NCBI GenBank assembly: GCA_012961655.1
Contig: DTYX01000823.1
Span: 1-5,770, forward strand
DNA: 5,770 bases
DNA from: Candidatus Poribacteria bacterium
GTDB lineage: Bacteria; Poribacteria; WGA-4E; DTYX01
Direction: 5' to 3'
Every line of letters begins with the position of its first letter. The first letter of the stretch is position 1. The position numbers and the translations under genes were made by a program. Positions 1 to 4,732 of the stretch are shown one piece after another. The notes below the pieces were generated by a model. That model made no database searches and was not told the origin of the DNA. It was given only the letters and a program-made list of their open reading frames with translations.

Positions 1-78
1 AATTTCAATTGTTGTATCTTTGGATTTGATGCGACGCATATTTTCGGAACGGCTTATAGGTTTTTTCTTTTTTTTCAT
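1..78 (-). CDS. vsr: Very short patch repair (Vsr) endonuclease, N-terminal fragment
   Basis: Only the first 26 codons are inside the window; the gene runs off the left edge. The reading MKKKKKPISRSENMRRIKSK followed by DTTIEI matches the typical opening of Vsr proteins, where a basic start leads into R-S-x-N-M-x-x-I and then a D-T-x-x-E element before the nuclease core. In the family, Vsr nicks next to the T of T:G mismatches left by deamination of 5-methylcytosine, and its gene usually lies beside a cytosine methyltransferase; none is visible here, so any partner would lie further left. The ATG at 76-78 is chosen because an in-frame TAA lies four codons upstream. No convincing Shine-Dalgarno precedes it, and a second Met at codon 14 is an alternative start. 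The catalytic region cannot be checked. The family call rests on a short but characteristic stretch. Confidence 0.7.
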   Translation of the reverse strand, partial: MKKKKKPISRSENMRRIKSKDTTIEI

Positions 79-245
79 AATTTGATTTTAGCGTAATTGG
101 GTTATCATCATTCAGCGGATCTAATAGTAATCTCCTGTTTTTATGTGAAAACAACTCTTCTTTTTCCTTTGCCGATTACAACCAGAGAATTACCGTCTCA
201 GATTTTAGAGAATTCTGATTTTGTTAATCTTATACTGTCTTCGAT

Positions 246-1082
246 TTATGCCAGCAACTCTCGGACGAGCGACACGCTTTCAGACACTCGCTGGTTATTC
301 ACAAAACTGATGCCCTCCAAATCGTCTTGGGTGACAAGTTCAATGGTAGTGTATTCACCATCGACAATTCTGCGCATACGCAACCAGACAAGCAAACGTC
401 TGGCTTCCCAGCAAGCATACCAAATATAGACCATTTTGGGCTCTGTTCCTCTGCAATCGATTTGATACCAGAAGCGTCCCGCACAAACAGTTCCAGATAT
501 AATCTCTTGATGCTTAAATATTCTCGATTTGTTACCGACAAGATGCTCTTGATGAGCATTGAGGACTGGGTCGGAAAAATCTTTTAAGTAAGCAATTCCC
601 TGGTTGTAGGCAAAAAATTTTAATCGCTCAAACTTCTCCGCGGTCATCTGTGTCCTTGATAATGAGAAATCAGCGACGGGTGGCCAAGTAATTGCCCTCT
701 CGCCTTTTTCCTCAGCGAGTGACTGAATAATTTCGGCTACTTCCCCAAACTCAAATGGATTCTCTTCGGTCAGCAATCCGCGCGCCTCCAACTCCTTCCG
801 CAAGTCATGTTGCATGGTATCAAGTGATTTCCCTGCCAAGGTCGGATGGAGGCTAATCTGGGAAATTCCGCGGCCACCATCTAGCGTCACCACTATTCCT
901 GGCTGCTTCAAAGCGAGACGCGATATTACTTCTGTCATGTCCATGGCGCCCCCCTCCGTGGCAACCCAAGCATTGCGAACGCCATGCCCGTCACAACAAG
1001 CATGCGTTCTGACTCCTTTTATCTGATTCAAGGTGTCAACCAAATCGCGAATACCCACATCAACCTGAATTTTCTTTTTCAT
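246..1082 (-). CDS. SCxGH-family protein A (278 aa, unknown function)
   Basis: I do not recognise a named family. Near the N-terminus is the signature VDVGIRDLVDTLNQIKG (residues 7-23), then T26 and C29-C30-D-G-H33, a CxxH arrangement shared with the two other intact genes here. Residues 37-64 form a short G-rich stretch with MTEVI. Around residue 100 is an R-G-L-L-T-E element, and the C-terminal half has MTAEKFERLKFFA (146-158), a W/C/aromatic patch VYIWYACWEA (218-227) and TQDDLEGISF (251-260). The last three have counterparts in gene B, so the two are full-length paralogues. No signal peptide or membrane helix is seen, so it is probably cytoplasmic. The start at 1082 is preferred over an ATG 14 codons upstream because AAGGAGG sits five bases before it. 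That start lies inside the end of gene B, which points to translational coupling. Metal binding by C30 and H33 is a guess. Confidence 0.85.
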   Translation of the reverse strand: MKKKIQVDVGIRDLVDTLNQIKGVRTHACCDGHGVRNAWVATEGGAMDMTEVISRLALKQPGIVVTLDGGRGISQISLHPTLAGKSLDTMQHDLRKELEARGLLTEENPFEFGEVAEIIQSLAEEKGERAITWPPVADFSLSRTQMTAEKFERLKFFAYNQGIAYLKDFSDPVLNAHQEHLVGNKSRIFKHQEIISGTVCAGRFWYQIDCRGTEPKMVYIWYACWEARRLLVWLRMRRIVDGEYTTIELVTQDDLEGISFVNNQRVSESVSLVRELLA

Positions 1083-1833
1083 CTCCTCCTCCTTTTGAAA
1101 GTAACATCTGAATAATGTCATCATGCCTGAAGCGCTTACCCTGCAAATCCTGCGGCTTAGTTATTCGCACCTGTCCGTACTCATGAAGGTCAAGCGTCAT
1201 AGTAATCACCCAAGCCTGCCAACTAATCTGCCAGATATCAATCGCTGGCAATTGTTCCAGATTCTCATAGTAGAAAAAACCACAATAGGTATTGCCCTCA
1301 AGGTAAGGGAATCGTCGGCAGCGGTCATCCTCCCATCCGCTTGCGAGAAATCCTTCGAGGCGACGATGCCATTGCGTAACAGCAAACGATTTCAACGCTT
1401 GCAACTTTTCAGTCGTCATATAAGCTAAATTTGCAGAAAAGTTGGGGGAAAAACGCACTTCGAAAGGAGCTTCGGATTTGGGCAGAATCTCAAAGGAACA
1501 TGCTTCGGTCAAAAGCCCGTCTTGACGGAGGGATTCGATGAGCAGTTCCTGCAATTCCGAAGAAGCATTGCGCATCTTTAGATAGCCCCAGACAATCTCA
1601 GGATTTTCCAAATCAACAGATAGAATGAGCAAAAGCCCGCGCCTTCTTAAGACGGTATGACGCTGATTCCATTTTGCCAAAATTATAGCGGCATTGATGG
1701 AACAACACAAAGCGATATAAGCATCTTCTCCGTCATGCCCCTCACAGCTTGCAACGGTTTTTACTTCCTTCACCTGATTCAATGCGTGTACTAAAGGAAT
1801 TATCGAATCGTCAACGTAAATTATGTTTTTCAT
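1060..1833 (-). CDS. SCxGH-family protein B (257 aa, unknown function)
   Basis: Paralogue of protein A, with the signature at the same residues: V7-D8, I11, L14-V15, L18-N19-Q20, K22, T26, then S29-C30-E-G-H33. Further shared elements are DGLLTEACSFEI (105-116), MTTEKLQALKSFA (139-151), IDIWQISWQAW (198-208) and TKPQDLQGKRF (225-235). The middle (about 40-95) is the most divergent part. No signal peptide or transmembrane helix is evident. The ATG at 1831-1833 follows the leader TTAGGGTGATTCT, whose GGTGAT fits the 3' part of a Shine-Dalgarno. The same GGGTGATTC recurs about 100 bases upstream in a hairpin, so translation may be controlled by RNA structure. The final codons, K-G-G-G-D-E, are the ribosome binding site of gene A read in another frame. 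The function is unknown. Confidence 0.85.
   Translation of the reverse strand: MKNIIYVDDSIIPLVHALNQVKEVKTVASCEGHDGEDAYIALCCSINAAIILAKWNQRHTVLRRRGLLLILSVDLENPEIVWGYLKMRNASSELQELLIESLRQDGLLTEACSFEILPKSEAPFEVRFSPNFSANLAYMTTEKLQALKSFAVTQWHRRLEGFLASGWEDDRCRRFPYLEGNTYCGFFYYENLEQLPAIDIWQISWQAWVITMTLDLHEYGQVRITKPQDLQGKRFRHDDIIQMLLSKGGGDEKENSG
1088..1094 (-). promoter_or_regulatory. Ribosome binding site of gene A inside gene B
   Basis: Minus-strand AAGGAGG, part of a longer purine run, lies five bases before the ATG at 1082. It decides the start of gene A against the longer reading frame that begins at 1124. It is wholly inside the coding end of gene B, where it spells Lys-Gly-Gly-Gly, so ribosomes finishing B could restart on A. 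Confidence 0.75.
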
Positions 1834-1866
1834 AGAATCACCCTAAGGAACTCTTGCAGACGCAAG

Positions 1867-1872
1867 ATTATA
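1867..1872 (-). promoter_or_regulatory. Possible -10 box (TATAAT) for genes B and A
   Basis: A consensus TATAAT on the minus strand lies about 34 bases before the start of gene B. No good -35 hexamer is found at the usual distance; that position falls in the loop of the inverted repeat at 1878-1920. A 6-bp hairpin, TCTTGC/GCAAGA at 1852-1867, touches the box and would sit at the start of the leader. The promoter is plausible but unproven, because a TATAAT in AT-rich DNA can arise by chance. Confidence 0.35.
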
Positions 1873-1877
1873 TTTTT

Positions 1878-1920
1878 TCTGCTTGGGGGAAAACACCTCA
1901 AGCAACCTCCCCCAAGCAGA
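1878..1920. repeat. 13-bp perfect inverted repeat upstream of gene B
   Basis: TCTGCTTGGGGGA at 1878-1890 is the exact reverse complement of 1908-1920, with a 17-base spacer. Outer arms GATTAT (1866-1871) and ATAATC (1920-1925) extend the pairing past a bulge. On the minus strand the stem is followed by an A run, not T, and on the plus strand by TAATCC, so it is not a standard intrinsic terminator in either direction. It lies just upstream of the possible -10 box, which would suit an operator, or it could form a leader hairpin if transcription enters from cysteine-rich gene 1. Confidence 0.7.
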
Positions 1921-1933
1921 TAATCCCCGAAAC

Positions 1934-1970
1934 GAATCACCCAAGTTCTTTCGCTGGTGATTCATTTTTT
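1934..1970 (+). terminator. Terminator-like hairpin, or part of a leader switch
   Basis: GAATCACC (1934-1941) and GGTGATTC (1956-1963) form a perfect 8-bp stem with a 14-base loop, followed on the plus strand by ATTTTTTATT, the form of an intrinsic terminator. No plus-strand gene lies upstream, which makes simple termination odd. On the minus strand, where the genes are, only a short T run follows. The arm GGGTGATTC on the minus strand is repeated at the ribosome binding site of gene B. Confidence 0.4.
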
Positions 1971-1996
1971 ATTCAGAAGTCCGTATAGGGTTTAGG

Positions 1997-2095
1997 AATT
2001 GCCTACGATTGTAGTATCACGAATGTCACGAATACGCCAATAACATGAATGTATTTATTCGTTTAATTCGTGGAATTTGTGATTCGTAGGCAATT
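1997..2095. repeat. 99-base fold-back (MITE-like) element
   Basis: Terminal arms AATTGCCTACGA (1997-2008) and TCGTAGGCAATT (2084-2095) are perfect 12-bp inverted repeats. After a seven-base bulge on the left, pairing resumes with ATCAC (2016-2020) against GTGAT (2079-2083), then CACGAAT (2027-2033) against ATTCGTG (2066-2072). The heptamer CACGAAT, or its first bases, recurs on both arms. There is no coding potential and no clear target duplication (flanks TTTAGG and GAACC). It fits a small non-autonomous or REP/MITE-like intergenic element. Other copies in the genome would settle this. Confidence 0.65.
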
Positions 2096-2151
2096 GAACC
2101 ACTAGCGGCTTGAGTTAACTGTTCGGGTGATAGAATATCCCCCGTGTGATG

Positions 2152-2523
2152 CTAGCCACAGCCACTTGCACATGTCCAATCCGATGAACCCCACGTATCG
2201 CATATATCATCGCCACTTGAACCGCAAGCGTCCTGGCAAATCTGCGGATCCGTCGACTCGTAACAAGGATTGTCTGCATCCGAACTACATGCATATGTGC
2301 TACAATCAGTGCAGTTCTCCTGCTTTCCCGCTGGATCACAAGTACTGCCATTGCAGGACTTGTCGCAACTATGCGTCGTTCCTCCCATCAACATATCCAT
2401 GATAGACTGGCCGAGATAATCCGAACTGCCGAAGTAGCTCAGTGCCACAACGACTGCCAATGCAACGCCCACTATCATGGCTTTATTTTTAAATGTGCCG
2501 TTTGGTGAAAACAGCTTTTTCAT
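2152..2523 (-). CDS. Cysteine-rich membrane-anchored protein 1 (123 aa)
   Basis: Small extracytoplasmic protein of unknown function. A basic N-terminus (residues 1-14) precedes one hydrophobic segment, AMIVGVALAVVVALSYF (15-31), that should act as a signal anchor or signal peptide. After GSSDYLGQSIMDMLMGG (33-48 region) comes a 71-residue tail with 12 cysteines (53, 57, 62, 71, 74, 79, 87, 96, 100, 108, 118, 122), rich in Asp, Ser and Gly. The even number suits disulphides outside the membrane; metal binding is also possible. The start at 2523 is set by AAAGGAGG eight bases upstream; a GTG three codons earlier falls inside that site. The first 48 residues match the second copy at 4209-4589 in all but five positions, while the tails differ almost completely. 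It lies upstream of genes B and A. Confidence 0.8.
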   Translation of the reverse strand: MKKLFSPNGTFKNKAMIVGVALAVVVALSYFGSSDYLGQSIMDMLMGGTTHSCDKSCNGSTCDPAGKQENCTDCSTYACSSDADNPCYESTDPQICQDACGSSGDDICDTWGSSDWTCASGCG

Positions 2524-2594
2524 GAGTCTCACCTCCTTTCAGTCGAGCGATAAACAAGAGCTTATCAGGTTGGACTTTCAGAATTGCCACTACA
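2524..2594 (-). promoter_or_regulatory. Conserved leader of cysteine-rich gene 1
   Basis: These 71 bases align without gaps to 4590-4660 upstream of the second cysteine-rich gene, with about 60 matches by hand count. The most distal part, TGTAGTGGCAATTCT on the minus strand, is identical in both, and similarity stops abruptly just beyond it. The distance from this motif to the ATG is the same in both. It may hold a -10-like TGTAGT, a regulator site or a structured 5' leader. The Shine-Dalgarno AAAGGAGG is at 2532-2539. Confidence 0.6.
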
Positions 2595-2657
2595 GTAATC
2601 CTTCTGGGTGCAACCACTATTGCAGCCAGCCGAATAGTTGTCGTCACATCAATTCAG

Positions 2658-2763
2658 CTACTTGTGTATATACACTAAAGTCTCCGAGCACGATGAGATG
2701 GTTTCAGTTCCTTTAATTCTGGTTAAGCGCGACAACTAAATCCACAATGCCGGGGTCCAATTG
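2658..2763 (-). pseudogene. Remnant of a fourth SCxGH-family gene
   Basis: The minus strand reads LDPGIVDLVVALNQ from 2760 to 2719. One extra base (2718) then leads into IKGTETISSC (2717-2688). This lines up with VDVGIRDLVDTLNQIKG of protein A and VEAGIFDLVYALNRVKN of the Clp-repeat protein, including the following T and S-C. One base appears to be missing after the Cys codon; allowing for it, the original frame returns as G-D-F-S-V-Y-T-Q-V-A-E-L-M before a TGA. So one +1 and one -1 change lie 11 codons apart, with stops in the straight reading. No C-terminal half is recognisable. It sits between the Clp-repeat gene and cysteine-rich gene 1, as expected of a decayed tandem copy. The N-terminal match is strong; the part after the Cys is less sure. 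Confidence 0.65.
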
Positions 2764-2859
2764 TCAAAATGCGCTTCCGCGAATTACCTCTGTCATGAAT
2801 TCCGCGCCGTGAGGAATAACAAAATCATCCGGCAGCTTGAATAAATCGGTTGTTATCCT
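2764..2859 (-). pseudogene. Short remnant resembling the MTEVI region of protein A
   Basis: An open stretch in the frame of the neighbouring remnant, ending at a TGA (2764-2766), contains HGAEFMTEVIRGSAF. Protein A has GGAMDMTEVISRLAL at residues 44-58. The DNA also matches closely: 2779-2797 against 920-939 differ by one missing base and one substitution on the plus strand. In protein A this segment lies after the SCxGH motif, but here it precedes one, so two copies may have been joined by deletion, or it is an unrelated chance match. It overlaps the last codons of the Clp-repeat gene. Confidence 0.4.
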
Positions 2860-4055
2860 CTATTTCTCCTGATGCGAATACGACCAAGAAACGTCCTTTT
2901 TGTCTCCCGCAACAGATATCGACAAATGCCATGAGCAAGATGGAAGCCACTCACATTGCGCTGTCCGCGTTCACGTGCATAGATAGCTGCCCTTCGCAAC
3001 GCTTCTGCCGCATCACGAGTCAACTTTGGGCTGTCGTCCGGTCTATTAGCTTCAACCTTGCTCCGCACAAGCTCCGCGCTCCAATGGAGTCGCTGCTCAG
3101 TTTCTTTCTCCTCAAGGGGTAATTGTTTCAAATCAGCTTCGAGTGTTTGCACGAGTTGTTCAGGTAAAACATGGAGCATATCGAAAAGTTGCAGAACGTT
3201 CTCCCTGGGAGGCAAATTCTTCAGCAAAGCAAGGAGTAAGTGCTCACAATCTACATAACGTTGTCCAAATTGTGCTGCTGTTTGAAACGCTTCATCAATG
3301 ACCTTCTGAGCATCGGGCAGGAAAATTCCTTCGGGTTCACACAGATCGAAAGGGATAACCATCTGTGTCACTTCATCGGTGAGTAGCCCAGTAGACTCCA
3401 TATCCTCGATAAATTCTGCCTGCAATTGCTTGAGTGGTCTGTTGAACAAGTCAGGATTCGGTGGATTCCCGATATAACGGATTTCTATCCTACACACAAC
3501 TTGTTGGGAATGTTCCCTTTGATAGGAAATGTCGATACTGAATCCCTGGTGGCGGCATACTATCTGTGCAAGCTCTATCGCAATCTCGAAGGGACACCAA
3601 ATTCCCACGAAAGCAGGGGTATGTAGGTCAACGTATTGGTGTCCCTGGCAACTTGAGTTGGTTTGTGTGTTCTTGACTCGATTGAGAGCATAAACCAAGT
3701 CAAAGATCCCAGCTTCTACTTGAATGGACTCTGGATGTGCTTCCCAATCAACAAGAACAATCAGGCCCCGCTTTTGCAGCGAGCCGATGGCTTCAAAGAA
3801 TCTCTTGGCAAAGGCGAAATCGCTTTGAGCCACTCGTATCCCCACTTTGTATGGGTATGGCACGCCATCCACTATATCTGCTGTAGGGCATAATCGAATT
3901 AGAAGCTCCCACACCCTATTCACTGCGCATACTAAGCGTTGACCAATCATTTCAGGCTCTTGTTGTCCTTTTTCGAGACAACGCAATATCAGTTGCATCA
4001 ATTCTTCAACGCTGATGCTTTCCCGTTCCCTTGTTGTTAAAGCTTTCATTTCCAT
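2853..4055 (-). CDS. SCxGH-family protein with C-terminal Clp N-type repeats (400 aa)
   Basis: Three parts can be seen. Residues 1-110 are an N-terminal extension, largely helical in look, absent from proteins A and B. Residues 112-228 carry the family signature VEAGIFDLVYALNRVKN, T132, S135-C136-Q-G-H139 and later TGLLTDEV. Residues 247-385 resemble the double Clp N repeat: DAQKVIDEAFQTAAQFGQRY followed by VDCEHLLLALL, and LTRDAAEALRRAAIYARERG followed by FHLAHGICRYLL. Clp N domains normally sit at the front of ClpA/B/C unfoldases and bind adaptors or substrates; here there is no AAA+ ATPase, so a role as adaptor or decoy for a Clp machine is inference. An in-frame TAA three codons upstream limits the start to 4055 or the Met two codons later; the ribosome site is weak (GGTGG). 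It follows cysteine-rich gene 2 by 153 bases. It is probably cytoplasmic. Confidence 0.85.
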   Translation of the reverse strand: MEMKALTTRERESISVEELMQLILRCLEKGQQEPEMIGQRLVCAVNRVWELLIRLCPTADIVDGVPYPYKVGIRVAQSDFAFAKRFFEAIGSLQKRGLIVLVDWEAHPESIQVEAGIFDLVYALNRVKNTQTNSSCQGHQYVDLHTPAFVGIWCPFEIAIELAQIVCRHQGFSIDISYQREHSQQVVCRIEIRYIGNPPNPDLFNRPLKQLQAEFIEDMESTGLLTDEVTQMVIPFDLCEPEGIFLPDAQKVIDEAFQTAAQFGQRYVDCEHLLLALLKNLPPRENVLQLFDMLHVLPEQLVQTLEADLKQLPLEEKETEQRLHWSAELVRSKVEANRPDDSPKLTRDAAEALRRAAIYARERGQRNVSGFHLAHGICRYLLRETKRTFLGRIRIRRNRG

Positions 4056-4208
4056 GTTGATTTACCACCAACGGCAAAATTAAAATGCGCGGCAATTTCT
4101 GCTGTCGTTTGCAAATTCGTCAACCCCAGTTTAGCATGTTTTCTGTTGCTCACTCAGAATTGGCAATGACCTCTCGTAAATAAGTCAATAACAAGACAGT
4201 CATGAGCT

Positions 4209-4589
4209 TCAAGGAGAGTGGTAAAAACTGGTGGTACGGCAGGTGCCATCGGCATGAGTACACAGATTATTGCACTTACACGAGTCCGCCGGCTTCCCAG
4301 ACGCGTCACAACCGGGTTTATTTTCCGTGCAAGTGAAGTTAGAGCACTTTGGACTTCGGTTAGGATCATAAACAGAGCAGTCATTTCCTTCTGGACAACT
4401 ATAGGCGCCACAGCCATTTTGTTACTTCTTGCAGCCACTACCACTACCACCCATCAACATATCCATGATGGACTGGCCGAGGTAATCTGAACTGCCAAAG
4501 TAGCTCAAGCCCACGACTACTGCAAGGGCAACGCCCACTATCATTGCTTTCTTTGTGAATGCGCCGTTTGGTGAAAAACGCTTTTTCAT
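4209..4589 (-). pseudogene. Cysteine-rich anchored protein 2, interrupted by in-frame TAA
   Basis: The head (codons 1-48) is nearly the same as cysteine-rich protein 1: basic start, hydrophobic segment 15-31, then GSSDYLGQSIMDMLMGG. After C53-K-K a TAA stop stands at 4422-4424. The same frame then stays open for 70 codons to a TGA at 4209-4211 and encodes 10 more cysteines, including CDASGKPADSCKC, which recalls CDPAGKQENCTDC in protein 1. Reading through would give about 126 residues, close to the 123 of protein 1, so the full gene almost surely once ran to 4209. A single C-to-T change of a Gln codon would explain the stop, as CAA follows next. Other explanations are programmed readthrough or a sequencing error. 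The ATG at 4589 has AAAGGAG nine bases upstream. Confidence 0.75.
4422..4589 (-). CDS. Truncated anchor peptide of cysteine-rich gene 2 (55 aa)
   Basis: This is what would be made if the TAA at 4422-4424 is obeyed: the basic start, one membrane segment, and a short end G-S-G-S-G-C-K-K with a single cysteine. A small anchored peptide of this kind might still be stable, but nothing shows that it has a role of its own. Confidence 0.55.
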   Translation of the reverse strand: MKKRFSPNGAFTKKAMIVGVALAVVVGLSYFGSSDYLGQSIMDMLMGGSGSGCKK

Positions 4590-4660
4590 GGGTATCATCT
4601 CCTTTCAGTCCAGCAATAAACAAGAGTTCATCGCGTTGGATTCTCAGAATTGCCACTACA
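4590..4660 (-). promoter_or_regulatory. Conserved leader of cysteine-rich gene 2
   Basis: Ungapped counterpart of 2524-2594. It ends distally in the same TGTAGTGGCAATTCT motif, 62 bases from the start codon in both copies. In this copy the motif overlaps a hairpin, TGCCACT (4651-4657) with AGTGGCA (4665-4671), that the other copy lacks, and it contains the palindrome ATTCT-G-AGAAT. The ribosome binding site AAAGGAG is at 4599-4605. Confidence 0.6.
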
Positions 4661-4689
4661 AAGCAGTGGCATAAAACCTGCAAGTAAGG

Positions 4690-4695
4690 TATAAT
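4690..4695 (+). promoter_or_regulatory. Possible -10 box for the DUF2723 gene
   Basis: TATAAT on the plus strand, 37 bases before the ATG at 4733. The best -35 candidate, GTGGCA at 4666-4671, is poor and lies in the arm of the hairpin at 4651-4671. If both are real, this hairpin would sit in the promoter region of the divergent gene pair. Confidence 0.4.
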
Positions 4696-4732
4696 ATTTT
4701 AAATACAATGCTCAAAGAGAGGTTATCATCTT

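Larger units (their letters stand above)
1834..2151. other. 318-base structured intergenic region
   Basis: No gene is supported here on either strand. Going right to left it contains about 55 bases after the stop of cysteine-rich gene 1 with no clear terminator, the 99-base fold-back element, the 1934-1970 hairpin, the 13-bp inverted repeat, and the leader of gene B. It is unusually dense in inverted repeats for its length. Confidence 0.8.

Noticed and set aside
97..587. Plus-strand open frames of 110 and 86 codons
   Set aside because: They lie mostly opposite gene A, lack ribosome sites and show no recognisable motifs.
1083..1124. A start for gene A at 1124, giving 292 residues
   Set aside because: No ribosome site precedes that ATG, while AAGGAGG stands five bases before 1082, and the shorter start aligns residue for residue with protein B.
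246..1833. TYW3-like tRNA-modifying enzymes
   Set aside because: Only the short SC-x-G region is similar; H replaces the family Arg and no other TYW3 motif was seen.
1878..1920. Intrinsic terminator
   Set aside because: No T run follows the stem on either strand; the minus strand has an A run instead.
1997..2095. CRISPR-like array of CACGAAT units
   Set aside because: The units are seven bases, unevenly spaced, and arranged as an inverted repeat without spacers.
2152..2523. Metallothionein
   Set aside because: The protein has a membrane anchor or signal segment and spaced, Asp/Ser-rich cysteines, which fits an exported disulphide-bonded protein better; metal binding is not excluded.
4422..4424. 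Reassigned genetic code or special amino acid at the TAA
   Set aside because: TAA ends the genes at 246 and 2853 normally, and selenocysteine and pyrrolysine use TGA and TAG.
4154..4450. 98-codon minus-strand open frame over the tail of cysteine-rich gene 2
   Set aside because: Another frame of the same strand holds the cysteine-rich tail continuous with the anchor; this frame has no ribosome site or family likeness.
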